DNA of 64,000 bases from assembly GCF_000426465.1 (NCBI RefSeq), contig NZ_AUFK01000009.1, forward strand, positions 558,001 through 622,000. Direction: 5' to 3'. Under the pieces are notes generated by a model that was not told the origin of the DNA, searched no databases, and was given only the letters and a program-made list of their open reading frames with translations. Below, piece by piece: positions 1 to 8,961 of this stretch. The stretch is from Epilithonimonas caeni DSM 17710. GTDB taxonomy: Bacteria; Bacteroidota; Bacteroidia; Flavobacteriales; Weeksellaceae. The stretch's first letter is position 1; every line of letters begins with the position of its first letter. A program made the position numbers and the translations under genes.

Positions 1-954
1 TGGGACAGACCTCTGCAATATGCTGAAAAGGCCTTGCAGCTTTCCAAAAGATCAGGTCTGGAAGAAAATTTTATGGCTTATGCGGAATTAGATGTTGCAA
101 AAGCGAATTTCATTAAAAAAAATAAACAGCAATATCTCATAGAGATTCCAAGACTTCTGATCTTGTCAGAAAAAGTCAATGATATCGTCCTAAAGAAGAA
201 CATTCATCAGTTTTTGGCGGAGTTCTACTTGTCAGAAGGCAACAATACCAAGTATCAACTTCATAATCTGAAATATCTTGAACTGAATGAATCCATCACT
301 TCGGCCCAGCAAAAAGCGAGCGACCTGATACTTTCGCTCACTGAAAGTGATTTTAAAACAAAAGATCAGCGGAGATATAAGACCAATCACATTTTGATCT
401 GGGTGATCGGGTTTGCTTTTCTTGTATTGGGTTTTGTATTCTGGTTCAGATTCAGGACAAGACAAAATTATAATTATTATAAAGAGTACATCAGCAAGCT
501 GAAAAAGACGCAGAAAGAAGAAGAGATCATGATTCCAGGCAAAGAAGACGTTGAAGAGATGTCCAAAACGCCACAGCTTATCCCGGAAAAAACCGAACAG
601 ATCTTATTGGAAAAACTTCTTGCTTTCGAAGATGGAAAAGATTTCACAAAAAAAAGTCTCACACTCCACTCTCTTGCAAAAGAGCTTGACACCAATACAA
701 GATATCTTTCGGAAATTGTCAATAAGCATAAACAAAAAAATTTCAATTCCTACATCAATGAGTTGAGAATCAATTACATCATTAACAAACTCCGCAACGA
801 ACCATCTTTTCTAAATTACAAGATCAGCTACCTTGCCGAGGAAAGCGGATTTTCTTCGCATACTTCTTTTTCAACCGTGTTTAAAACCGTAACAGGCATC
901 TCACCTAAAGAGTTCATCAGCTTTATCAAAAAAGAGCTTTCCATAGCCAACTGA
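1..954 (+). CDS. AraC-type regulator with TPR region and membrane helix (5' end cut off)
   Basis: The frame is open from base 1 to the TGA at 952-954, so the gene begins outside the window; a TTG at 34 is not a credible start. The visible 317 residues hold helical repeats of TPR character (about 1-110), one membrane helix near visible residues 130-150 ending in Arg-rich FRFRTR, a linker, then a C-terminal AraC/XylS-type double HTH (about the last 100 residues, with LAEESGFSSHTSFSTVFK and TGISPKEF). This architecture (periplasmic TPR, membrane helix, cytoplasmic AraC domain) is common in Flavobacteriia as a membrane-bound transcription regulator. The target and signal are unknown. It is followed after 3 bp by a related TPR gene, so the two are probably cotranscribed. 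Confidence 0.9.
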   Translation, partial: WDRPLQYAEKALQLSKRSGLEENFMAYAELDVAKANFIKKNKQQYLIEIPRLLILSEKVNDIVLKKNIHQFLAEFYLSEGNNTKYQLHNLKYLELNESITSAQQKASDLILSLTESDFKTKDQRRYKTNHILIWVIGFAFLVLGFVFWFRFRTRQNYNYYKEYISKLKKTQKEEEIMIPGKEDVEEMSKTPQLIPEKTEQILLEKLLAFEDGKDFTKKSLTLHSLAKELDTNTRYLSEIVNKHKQKNFNSYINELRINYIINKLRNEPSFLNYKISYLAEESGFSSHTSFSTVFKTVTGISPKEFISFIKKELSIAN

Positions 955-957
955 ATC

Positions 958-2097
958 ATGAAAATCCTTATTCAGAAAATAAAAAATGTATTAATCGCCC
1001 TGTGTGTTCTTTTTATAATCAATTCACAGACTTTTTCTGCACAAAATAAAAATGAACCTCATCTGGATTCTTTGTTCCTCCTCATGAACTCGAATCCGGA
1101 AAAGGTGATCCGGCAGGGAAAAGAACTCTATAAAAAATACAAAGGAAATCCAAAAATGGAAATTTCTATCCTTACGATCATTGGCAGCAGCTATTCCGTG
1201 AAAAAGGATTATGAAAAAGCCATAGAATATGCCTTTAAAACAAGAGAGATCTCGCAGAAAATAAATGATTATCCAACGCAGATCCAGGTTGCAGGATTCA
1301 TCGGCGAAAAATACCATAATCTCAATATCTACAGCAAAGCAAAATACTATGCGGATGAAGCTTATGAACTGATAGAGAAACATCCTCTACCCGACTCGTT
1401 GAAGTTCTACAAAGGCAACATTCTTTTCTTAAAAGCTTTGATCTACCGAGACGAGTTAGGCTGTGACTTTGCCAAGACCTATTATGAAAAAGCACTGGAA
1501 GTTTACATACCGGCACTCAAAAACCGGGACATGCTCCGTTTTTCCATAGCAGATATCTATAACGAGATCGGGGGATGCTTTTTGGAGCAGGATCAATTAG
1601 AAGCTGCGAGAGAATCCTTTGAAAAATCACTGCAATATGCCATCAATGGAAACTATGCTCTTCTGAACGCAGAAAGCCTGGCAGGCTTAGGCAGAATCAA
1701 TTTTCTGCAAAAAGATTATGGAAAGGCGAAAAAAGAATTTGACAAGGCAATCCTGATTTTAAAATCCAACAAAGTAGAGAATGCCAACCCAGAAGTCTAT
1801 AAGTATATTTCCGAAAATTATTATGCATTAAACGATATTGAAAATCATACCTTCTATCTGAACCTTTACAAGCAGAAAACCAATACCGATATTAATGCGA
1901 AAAAGAAATCCGTAAACAAAATTATTGTAAAACAAACGGCTGAGGAAAATTCTGAAAATAACAACACTGCCAAATATTGGATCATCATCGTTCTTTGTAT
2001 TCTGATCGTTTTGGTGATCTATCAAATAGTACAGACGAAAATCAAGATCAGAAAACTGAAAAAACAGATCCCCGAAGATAATAATCATTCTTCCTGA
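958..2097 (+). CDS. TPR-repeat membrane protein, like the regulator upstream but without an HTH
   Basis: The protein has 379 residues. It has a signal peptide (about 1-28, ending ...NSQTFSAQ), TPR-type helical repeats (about 60-300, e.g. KDYEKAIEYAFKTREIS and DYGKAKKEFDKAILIL) and one C-terminal membrane helix (about 341-362, YWIIIVLCILIVLVIYQIV). It ends in a short basic tail. The layout copies the sensor half of the AraC/TPR regulators, but the reading frame stops about 15 residues after the membrane helix, where the other family members continue into the AraC domain. It starts 3 bp after the upstream stop. It could be a shortened paralogue or a partner subunit of that regulator; the sequence does not decide. 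Confidence 0.85.
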   Translation: MKILIQKIKNVLIALCVLFIINSQTFSAQNKNEPHLDSLFLLMNSNPEKVIRQGKELYKKYKGNPKMEISILTIIGSSYSVKKDYEKAIEYAFKTREISQKINDYPTQIQVAGFIGEKYHNLNIYSKAKYYADEAYELIEKHPLPDSLKFYKGNILFLKALIYRDELGCDFAKTYYEKALEVYIPALKNRDMLRFSIADIYNEIGGCFLEQDQLEAARESFEKSLQYAINGNYALLNAESLAGLGRINFLQKDYGKAKKEFDKAILILKSNKVENANPEVYKYISENYYALNDIENHTFYLNLYKQKTNTDINAKKKSVNKIIVKQTAEENSENNNTAKYWIIIVLCILIVLVIYQIVQTKIKIRKLKKQIPEDNNHSS

Positions 2098-2182
2098 TCA
2101 TATATTCTCAAAGTTCTTTAAAAAACAGTGAATATTTCTTCATTTTTAAAGTATAAAAATAGGAATTATAAGGCTCTCGTTC

Positions 2183-2190
2183 TATGTTTG
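2183..2190 (+). promoter_or_regulatory. Bacteroidota -7 promoter element (TATGTTTG)
   Basis: TATGTTTG matches TAnnTTTG. It lies 8 bp before the first ATG (2198) of the large secreted protein, so transcription would begin at or within a few bases of that codon. No clear -33 TTTG was found. A start at the second in-frame ATG (2207) would leave a short leader. Confidence 0.45.
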
Positions 2191-2197
2191 TTGCAAA

Positions 2198-5092
2198 ATG
2201 AATTATATGAACAAAGCATTAACTTTTTTTTCTTTGTTGAGTTTTCTATTTACTTTCGGACAGACGGATCCGGTATCGCTACCGTATTCCAATAGCTTCG
2301 AAACAGAAACTGAACAAAATTACTGGTACAACATCAACACAGGAGCAGGCAATCCCTGGGCTATTACAGACGAAACCAGTACCGTCTATGCGCCTTCTCA
2401 AGGCCAATACTATGCACGTGTCCAGAGTGATTACGAAAATGGAGGGTCAGCCTGGCTCATCACAAAAGGTATTAAAATTGAAGCAGGACACAAAATTGCA
2501 TTGGATTTTGATTACCGATCCAGTCTGAATACCCTTTTTCCGGTTAAATTAAAAGTGGTTCTGAAGCAGCAGCCCATTCCTGTTCTGGAAAACTCTACAG
2601 AATTATGGGTAAACGAAGAGATCCAGGTCAATACGTATCAAAACGCACACACAACTTTTGAAGTTCCTCAAAACGGTACTTATTATGTGGGCTTCTATTT
2701 TTATCCTGATCCGAATCTGGGATATTTAAGTCTGGATAATATCAATCTATACGAAGAATTATGTCCAAAACCAACAAATGTAAAAGCGGTTCCGGGACAG
2801 ACAACGGCAAATATATCTTGGCAAAGTGCTTCAACTCCGGATGCAGGATTTGAGTATGTGATCAAGACGCCGGGAACAGGTATTCCTACCGAGCCAGGAA
2901 CTCCGGCACAAGGTCTTTCTACAATTGCTGAAGGTTTGCAGCCGAACACTCAATATGAGTTGTATGTAAGATCTGTGTGCACCTCAGGTTCACTGTATGG
3001 AAACTGGTCCAGCCCTGTCGTTTTCAAAACCTATCCAGCCACAACGGCTGTTCCTGTAAATCTGCCTTATAATGAGAGTTTCGAAGGAGATAGCCACTGG
3101 ACACTTCTTGAACCGCCAGTTGGAAAACCTTGGGTAAAAGGTGATTTTAACTCAGGTCCCGGAGGATTGTATGGCCCTTCTGACGGAAACAATTATTTGA
3201 TGCACGATGACAGCGAAAATATTTCAGACGCCTGGGTGATCTCCAGAGGAATTAATCTTCCGGCAGGCAAGGAAATCACTTTGCAATTCGACTACAGATC
3301 CAGTCAGGATGAATATTATCCTCAAAAAATGAAAGTAGTTGTGAGCAAAGATCCGTTCCCTTCTGCAAACGCCATGCAGATCTGGAATAATGATTTTATC
3401 CAAAGCACTACTTACAACACTGCTAATGTAACATTCACTGTTCCGGATAACGGCGTTTATTATCTAGGATATCAAGCCTATTCTGACGCAAACTATGGCT
3501 ATCTGATGTTTGACAATGTAAAAGTTTCTGACAAAGATTCTTCTCCCTGCGAATATATCCTTCGTCTCAAAGATTCAGAGGGAGACGGCTGGAACTACAA
3601 TACGATGAGTCTATTTGTCAATGGTGACCCTGTATTTCCGGACATAACATTACCAATTGGTGATGTATTGGATTTCCCTTTCAAAATAAATTCCGGTGAT
3701 GCTATTACTGCTGTCTGGAACGGAGGTAGCCATAGCGGATGGCAAACCAGTTATGAGATCCTGGATTCTAATGGTAATGTTGTAGGAAGCGCAAGCGAGC
3801 AAAACATCAGTACGCCAATAATTGCTTCCTGCCCGAACTGTGCAAAACCATCCAATTTAAAAGCCAATTACGGACAAACAACTGTAGACCTGACTTGGGA
3901 TTTCCTTACACAACCGGCAAATGGATACCAATACGTAATACAGCCTGCCGGCACCGGCACGCCATCTTCCGGAACAGCTGTTGGTAACACAGAGGTTCAT
4001 GTAGAAGGTTTGTCTACGGAAACAGTTTACGAAGCTTATGTAAGAGCTAATTGTGGGGAGGAAACCTTCAGTTCATGGGCAGGACCTGTTTACTTCACTA
4101 CCCTGCCAAATCCTGGATCTGCGGTTAACCTGCCTTATAATTACGGATTTGAAACGGAAGATGAGTGGATCACACAATCCATATCGAGAAACAACCAATG
4201 GATGATCGATTCGGCATATCCTGCTGAAGGACAATCTCATGCAATTCAAAATTTCAATTATTATTTTGATGCCAATTCCTGGTATTTCTCCAGAGGTTTG
4301 AATCTACAGGGCGGAAAGGAAATCCTTATCAAATTCAAATACAGATCTATAGGAGACAACGTTCCAATGAGTTTGAGCATTGCTAATAAAGCTTATGCAT
4401 ATGTACAAAAAGAGAATGTGATCTGGAGCAAAAATGTAAGCGGTTCTAAGTACGAAGAAGCCATTATATCTTTCACACCAAATTCTTCCGGGGTTTACTA
4501 TTTAGGATTCAACTCATTGGCGGCAAAAGGAACAGGAGCATTGATAGATGACGTTCAGGTTTATATGGTTGGTCTGCCAGATCCACCAGAATGTGATTAT
4601 ACTTGCCCGGGAAATATGACAGTTTATACAAATCCAGGTAATATCGGCGCTGTAGCTAATTACAATTTGAATTTTGCTTGTGAAGGCGCTTCCACGGGAG
4701 TCTTTTCAGTATTGACAGAAGGATTGCCTTCAGGCGCAATTTTCCCTGTTGGAGAAACAACGGTCAAACACAACCTGATTTTCAACGGACAGGTGATTGA
4801 TACCTGCAGTTTTGTTGTAACGGTTGAAGAGAAGCTTGGAACAGCAGATAATACGAAAGATAACGGGCTTCAGTATTACCCAAATCCTGTTGTCGATAAC
4901 CTGACGGTAAAAATGAATGGTGATACTATCGAGAATTTTGCGATATACAATTTTGCAGGAAGTATCGTTAAATCTGAACAACCTAAAGCAAAAACAGCCA
5001 ATATCGATATGAGAAATTTACCTTCCGGCGTTTATATTGTGAATATCAAAACAGCTTCCAATGTAAAATCATTCAAGGTGATCAAAAAATAA
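2198..5092 (+). CDS. T9SS-secreted adhesin-like protein with choice-of-anchor J and fibronectin III domains
   Basis: The protein has 964 residues. A signal peptide (about 1-20, ending FTFGQ) is followed by three MAM-like/choice-of-anchor J (cleaved-adhesin type) units at about 22-190, 290-450 and 645-790; each carries a FDYRSS- or FKYRS-like strand and ends with a LSLDNI/LMFDNV/ALIDDV motif. Two fibronectin type III domains (about 195-278 and 552-640) alternate with them. A Cys-containing DSEGDGWNYNT segment lies near 455-545 and a HYR-like domain near 800-880. The last 75 residues are a T9SS type A sorting domain (YYPNPVVDNLTV ... PSGVYIVNIKT). The protein is expected on the cell surface or released, possibly in adhesion or carbohydrate/protein binding. 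The first ATG is used here; ATG 2207 is also possible. Confidence 0.92.
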   Translation: MNYMNKALTFFSLLSFLFTFGQTDPVSLPYSNSFETETEQNYWYNINTGAGNPWAITDETSTVYAPSQGQYYARVQSDYENGGSAWLITKGIKIEAGHKIALDFDYRSSLNTLFPVKLKVVLKQQPIPVLENSTELWVNEEIQVNTYQNAHTTFEVPQNGTYYVGFYFYPDPNLGYLSLDNINLYEELCPKPTNVKAVPGQTTANISWQSASTPDAGFEYVIKTPGTGIPTEPGTPAQGLSTIAEGLQPNTQYELYVRSVCTSGSLYGNWSSPVVFKTYPATTAVPVNLPYNESFEGDSHWTLLEPPVGKPWVKGDFNSGPGGLYGPSDGNNYLMHDDSENISDAWVISRGINLPAGKEITLQFDYRSSQDEYYPQKMKVVVSKDPFPSANAMQIWNNDFIQSTTYNTANVTFTVPDNGVYYLGYQAYSDANYGYLMFDNVKVSDKDSSPCEYILRLKDSEGDGWNYNTMSLFVNGDPVFPDITLPIGDVLDFPFKINSGDAITAVWNGGSHSGWQTSYEILDSNGNVVGSASEQNISTPIIASCPNCAKPSNLKANYGQTTVDLTWDFLTQPANGYQYVIQPAGTGTPSSGTAVGNTEVHVEGLSTETVYEAYVRANCGEETFSSWAGPVYFTTLPNPGSAVNLPYNYGFETEDEWITQSISRNNQWMIDSAYPAEGQSHAIQNFNYYFDANSWYFSRGLNLQGGKEILIKFKYRSIGDNVPMSLSIANKAYAYVQKENVIWSKNVSGSKYEEAIISFTPNSSGVYYLGFNSLAAKGTGALIDDVQVYMVGLPDPPECDYTCPGNMTVYTNPGNIGAVANYNLNFACEGASTGVFSVLTEGLPSGAIFPVGETTVKHNLIFNGQVIDTCSFVVTVEEKLGTADNTKDNGLQYYPNPVVDNLTVKMNGDTIENFAIYNFAGSIVKSEQPKAKTANIDMRNLPSGVYIVNIKTASNVKSFKVIKK

Positions 5093-5110
5093 GAAAGAAC
5101 TAATAACCAT

Positions 5111-5152
5111 AAAAATAAACCCCAACTGAATTGTAGTTGGGGTTATTTTTTA
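5111..5152. terminator. Bidirectional terminator between the adhesin gene and purH
   Basis: A stem formed by 5111-5127 and 5135-5150 (core ACCCCAACT / AGTTGGGGT) has A-rich DNA on its left and T-rich DNA on its right. It can therefore end transcription from both converging genes. Confidence 0.85.
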
Positions 5153-5179
5153 TAGATGAATTGAAAATTCAATAGTTTA

Positions 5180-6697
5180 TCAATGCAAGAAATGCCTCAT
5201 TCCTGTAAATAACATTGGGATTTTATGTTCATTTGCCGCTTCGATAGAATCATTGTCTTTCATACTTCCGCCCGGCTGAATGATCGCTTTGATACCTTCC
5301 TGCGCGCAGAAATCCACAACATCTCTGAAAGGGAAGAACGCATCCGAAGCCAAAACCAGCTCACCATCGAATTTCGATTTCGCTCTTTCAATCGCCTGTT
5401 GAGTTGCCCAGATCCTGTTCACTTGTCCACCACCAATTCCGATTGCCTGAACTCCGTTTGAGACTACAATCGCATTGGATTTCACATATTTAACAACTCT
5501 TTGAGAGAACAGTAAAGCTTTTCTTTGTTCTTCAGTTGGAGCCGTTTCTGTCATCAATTTGATATCGTCTGAGAATTGGTCGTCCGCATTCTGAACCAGC
5601 ATTCCGCCATCGATTTTTACCCAAACCTGTTTGTCGGTAACCGAGTTTTTGATTTTGATGATTCTAAGGTTTTTCTTTTTTCTAAGAATTTCTAAAGCAT
5701 CGTCATCAAAATCCGTTGCCATTACAATCTCAAGGAAGGTTTTGTTCAATTCTTCTGCTGTTGCAGCATCCACTTTATAATTCATTCCGATGATTCCGCC
5801 GAAAATAGAAATCGGGTCACATTCGAAGGTTTTCGTGTAAGTTTCCAAAGCGGAAGTCCCAACCGCAACACCACAAGGTGTAGAATGTTTAACCGCGCAG
5901 CAAGCCATCTCATCTTTGAACTCATTGACCACTTTCCAGCACAAATCCATATCACGAAGATTATTGAAAGACAATTCTTTACCTCCCAAAATCTCAAAAT
6001 CCTTCATTGCACCATTTTCGAAAGTCGAAGTATAATAAGCGGCAGACTGATGTGGATTTTCGCCATATCTAAGGTCAGAAACCTTTTTGTAAGAAGCATT
6101 TAAGTAAGTTGGATATTCTTCATCCAAAAGCATACTGGAAATCGCTGCATCGTAAGCAGAAGTCAGGTTGAAAACCTTTCCGGCCAGTTTTTTTCTGGTT
6201 TCAAGGTAAGTATCGCCATTCTGTTCCATTTCGATTTTAACGATTTGATAGTCATTAACATCTGTAAGAACCGTAACCGAATTGAAATTTTTCGCCGCAG
6301 AACGCAGCATAGAAGGACCACCAATATCGATGAATTCTACTTTTTCGTCAAGAGAAATGTTCTTGTTCACGTTTTCGAAAAACGGGTAGAGATTCACAAT
6401 CACCATATCAATCAGCCCGATTTCGTAATCCTGAACTGTTTTCATATGCTCCTCATTGGACCGAACTGCCAACAATCCACCGTGAACTTTTGGGTGAAGG
6501 GTTTTGACTCTGCCGTCCAGCATCTCCGGGAAATCCGTTACTTCATCAATCTGAATTGGATTAAGACCAGCGTCTTTCAGATGTTTGAAAGTACCGCCTG
6601 TGGAAATCAATTCGTAATTGTTAGCTTCCAAAAATTTGGCAAGATCTACCAAACCACTTTTATCAGATACGCTGATAAGTGCTCTCTTTTTACTCAT
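5180..6697 (-). CDS. purH: PurH: AICAR formyltransferase / IMP cyclohydrolase
   Basis: This 505-residue protein has the usual length for the family. It catalyses the last two steps of IMP synthesis: formylation of AICAR with 10-formyl-THF, then cyclisation. The N-terminal MGS-like cyclohydrolase domain is clear ([32 protein letters not shown]). The transformylase domain carries the catalytic Lys-His pair in [13 protein letters not shown] (about residue 268) and ends with [12 protein letters not shown] ... FTGMRHFLH. It is the last gene of the purM-purN-purH set on the minus strand, 209 bp after purN, so it may have its own promoter. Confidence 0.98.
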   Translation of the reverse strand: MSKKRALISVSDKSGLVDLAKFLEANNYELISTGGTFKHLKDAGLNPIQIDEVTDFPEMLDGRVKTLHPKVHGGLLAVRSNEEHMKTVQDYEIGLIDMVIVNLYPFFENVNKNISLDEKVEFIDIGGPSMLRSAAKNFNSVTVLTDVNDYQIVKIEMEQNGDTYLETRKKLAGKVFNLTSAYDAAISSMLLDEEYPTYLNASYKKVSDLRYGENPHQSAAYYTSTFENGAMKDFEILGGKELSFNNLRDMDLCWKVVNEFKDEMACCAVKHSTPCGVAVGTSALETYTKTFECDPISIFGGIIGMNYKVDAATAEELNKTFLEIVMATDFDDDALEILRKKKNLRIIKIKNSVTDKQVWVKIDGGMLVQNADDQFSDDIKLMTETAPTEEQRKALLFSQRVVKYVKSNAIVVSNGVQAIGIGGGQVNRIWATQQAIERAKSKFDGELVLASDAFFPFRDVVDFCAQEGIKAIIQPGGSMKDNDSIEAANEHKIPMLFTGMRHFLH

Positions 6698-6906
6698 TTT
6701 TTATTTTTCAAATTTACTTTTTACAGTTTTATTCAAACTGTGATTTACCGGTTCTTTCACCTCCGGATTTCTATTATTAGATTGCTCCAATGGAGCTATT
6801 AGATTCATTGTATAAAATTAAAGTTAATTTGAATTAAAATTCATAAAATACTATATCAAAATACTTTACAAATCGAAATATAATTTTTACTTTAACTATA
6901 TCAATT

Positions 6907-7470
6907 CTATTTATTAAGAACCAGATCAATGGCTTTTGGGAAAATATCATATTCGATCTGATGAACTTTTTGAGCTAAAGTTTCAGCAGTATCATTTTCA
7001 TTAACATCAAATTTTCCCTGGATAATAATCTCACCTTCATCGATTCCCGAAGTCACAAAATGGACGGTTGCCCCACTTTCTGTTTCGCCAGCTTCAATCA
7101 CAGCATTGTGAACGTGATGTCCCCACATTCCTTTTCCTCCGAATTTTGGCAACAACGCAGGGTGAATATTAATAATCTTTCCGCTCCACTTCTTACAGAA
7201 TTCCGGTTTCAAAATTGATAAAAAACCAGCTAGAACAATCAGGTCTGTATTTTCGGGAATTGCTTTTTCTAAATTCTCAGAAAAGTCTTTTCCTCGTTTG
7301 ATCAATAGATTCGGAATGTTATGTTTTTCTGCTCTTTCCAATCCGAAACATTCTCTGTCCGCAATCACCAGATTGATTCTTGCATTCCGGATTTCGCCGT
7401 TGTCAATACAATCAATAATCCTTTGGAGATTGGTTCCTGAGCCGGAAATTAAAATGGTAATATTGTTCAT
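6907..7470 (-). CDS. purN: PurN: phosphoribosylglycinamide formyltransferase
   Basis: This 187-residue protein has the normal size for PurN. It transfers a formyl group from 10-formyl-THF to GAR in purine synthesis. The phosphate loop ILISGSGTNLQ lies at the N-terminus, the catalytic motif INIHPALLPKFGG lies in the middle, and VTSGIDEGEIIIQ carries the conserved Asp. The gene follows purM by 69 bp. The 34 bp just before its ATG are an array of 7-bp repeats, which sits where the ribosome must bind and may influence expression. Confidence 0.97.
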   Translation of the reverse strand: MNNITILISGSGTNLQRIIDCIDNGEIRNARINLVIADRECFGLERAEKHNIPNLLIKRGKDFSENLEKAIPENTDLIVLAGFLSILKPEFCKKWSGKIINIHPALLPKFGGKGMWGHHVHNAVIEAGETESGATVHFVTSGIDEGEIIIQGKFDVNENDTAETLAQKVHQIEYDIFPKAIDLVLNK

Positions 7471-7471
7471 C

Positions 7472-7505
7472 GTCAGATGTCAGATGTCAGATGTCAGATG
7501 TCAGA
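7472..7505. repeat. 7-bp tandem repeat (GTCAGAT, 4.9 copies) abutting the purN start codon
   Basis: Four perfect GTCAGAT units and a six-base fifth lie one base upstream of the purN ATG (reading ATCTGAC on the purN strand). Slippage would change the leader length by 7 bp per unit without touching the protein. A degenerate continuation (ATCTGAAGTCTGAAATCT) follows at 7510-7527. Confidence 0.95.
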
Positions 7506-7539
7506 AAAATCTGAAGTCTGAAATCTATCATCCTGTGCC

Positions 7540-8529
7540 TTATATTAATTTAATTTTCTCGCTTCCTTCTGTAATCTCTCCTATTTCGTAAGCGTCTTCC
7601 AGCAAGTCAAGGATTTTTTCAGAATGTTCTGCATCGGTTACCAAAACCATTCCCACACCCATATTGAAAGTCCCGAACATCTCTTCTCTGGTGATATCAC
7701 CACGCTTTTCCAGCTCTAACATAACGGTTGGAATTTTGATCTGAGAAGCATCGATACTGGCACATAATCCGTTTGGGATAATTCTCGGAACGTTCTCGTA
7801 CAATCCGCCACCTGTGATGTGCGCAATACCACAAACCGGAACTTCTTCCAGAACTTTATGAACATCTTTATAATATAATCTTGTCGGCACAAGCAAAGTC
7901 TCGTATAATGGTTTTCCTTCGAATTCTTCTTCGAAATCCGGAAAGATCTTTCTTACCAAAGAAAATCCATTGGAATGGAATCCTGAACTTGGAATCGCAA
8001 TAATCCTGTTTCCTTTGCTTATTTTGGAACCATCAATGATCTGGTCTTTTTCAACAATTCCCACGCAAAATCCGGCTACATCATAATCACCCGGTTGATA
8101 CATCCCAGGCATCTCGGCAGTTTCACCACCAATCAAAGCACAATTGTTATCCTTGCATGCATTGACCATTCCTAAAACGATCTCTGCTGCAATATCTGAG
8201 TCCAGCTTCCCGCAAGCCAGATAATCTAAGAAGAATAATGGTTTTGCGCCGTGACAAAGGATATCGTTGGCACACATTGCGAAACAGTCAATACCGATAG
8301 AATCATATTTTTTGGAATCAAGGGCAACTTTCAGTTTGGTTCCAACGCCGTCTGTTCCGGAAACTAAAACAGGATTCTTATATCCTGCAATCTCGTAGAA
8401 AGCACCGAAGCTCCCCAGATTGTTCAGAACATTTTTGTTATGGGTTTCTGCAACGGCAGATTTGATCTTATCAACGGTTTTGTAACCTTCTTCTTTGTCA
8501 ACGCCGGCTGATTTATAGGTATTGCTCAT
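7540..8529 (-). CDS. purM: PurM: phosphoribosylformylglycinamidine cyclo-ligase (AIR synthetase)
   Basis: The protein has 329 residues. It closes FGAM to AIR using ATP. Family motifs present include VSGTDGVGTKLKVAL (ATP/metal loop), GIDCFAMCANDILCHGAKPLFFLDY, LIGGETAEMPGMY and AHITGGGLYENVPRI. It is the first gene of the minus-strand purine set. A hairpin (8551-8569) sits in the leader, and a promoter plus terminator-like structure lie further upstream, so read-through or attenuation could feed this gene. Confidence 0.97.
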   Translation of the reverse strand: MSNTYKSAGVDKEEGYKTVDKIKSAVAETHNKNVLNNLGSFGAFYEIAGYKNPVLVSGTDGVGTKLKVALDSKKYDSIGIDCFAMCANDILCHGAKPLFFLDYLACGKLDSDIAAEIVLGMVNACKDNNCALIGGETAEMPGMYQPGDYDVAGFCVGIVEKDQIIDGSKISKGNRIIAIPSSGFHSNGFSLVRKIFPDFEEEFEGKPLYETLLVPTRLYYKDVHKVLEEVPVCGIAHITGGGLYENVPRIIPNGLCASIDASQIKIPTVMLELEKRGDITREEMFGTFNMGVGMVLVTDAEHSEKILDLLEDAYEIGEITEGSEKIKLI

Positions 8530-8774
8530 TTTTACTTTATTCTTTGTTCATAGGGTTTCGCCCTACGCTATTATTGTGACGCCACTTCGAGGCTGATATA
8601 GACTTTATTTCTCTTCCTAAGATTTCACCCCAGGCCATTAATATTAAACCGATTTGTGGTTAGTCGAAACTTTCCAATCCTTTGTTATTCTTTCGATTCT
8701 TTCAGACTTTGACATCTGAAAGAATCTTGGAATTCATTAGATTTATTTCAAACTTACTTTTTCAATTTTATCAA

Positions 8775-8810
8775 ATAAAAAAGCCGACAATCTTAGAGAT
8801 ATGTCGGCCG
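8775..8810 (-). terminator. Intrinsic terminator-like hairpin
   Basis: The stem GCCGACA/TGTCGGC (8783-8789 with 8802-8808) is extended inward by ATCT/AGAT. On the minus strand it is followed by six T residues and an A/T tail. It would end the candidate RNA and transcripts from the FMN reductase gene. Confidence 0.85.
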
Positions 8811-8920
8811 TTATTTTAACTCACAAGTTCGGAGGTGTTTGTGTAATTCTTTTTGCAAGAATTAAAATACTGTTGGAAATGAACTTGCGGGATTTTCATC
8901 GGATTAATTTCATTTTTCTT
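8775..8920 (-). ncRNA. Candidate structured small RNA or leader upstream of purM
   Basis: On the minus strand a promoter (TTTG at 8958-8955, 21 nt, TAACTTTG at 8933-8926) would start an RNA near 8919. About 30 nt in, an outer 9-bp stem forms between 8881-8889 and 8822-8830 (CGCAAGTTC with GAACTTGTG). Inside is an 8-bp hairpin (8857-8864 with 8844-8851, TAATTCTT/AAGAATTA), with unpaired segments on both sides. The RNA then runs into a strong hairpin (8783-8808, GCCGACA/TGTCGGC) followed by a T-run. No ORF of note is present. This layout fits a roughly 145-nt small RNA, or an attenuator leader for purM. I do not recognise a named family; the open-bubble shape loosely recalls 6S RNA, but it is shorter. 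Confidence 0.45.
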
Positions 8921-8925
8921 TGCTA

Positions 8926-8958
8926 CAAAGTTAAGCAATCTTAACATTAATATCCAAA
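8926..8958 (-). promoter_or_regulatory. Bacteroidota promoter reading toward the candidate RNA and purM
   Basis: On the minus strand TTTG (8958-8955) and TAACTTTG (8933-8926) are separated by 21 nt, which is the expected -33/-7 arrangement. The element lies just downstream of the FMN reductase stop codon. Confidence 0.6.
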
Positions 8959-8961
8959 ATC

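Noticed and set aside
6245-6802. 185-codon plus-strand frame antisense to purH
   Set aside because: It overlaps the well-supported purH gene and has no family features.
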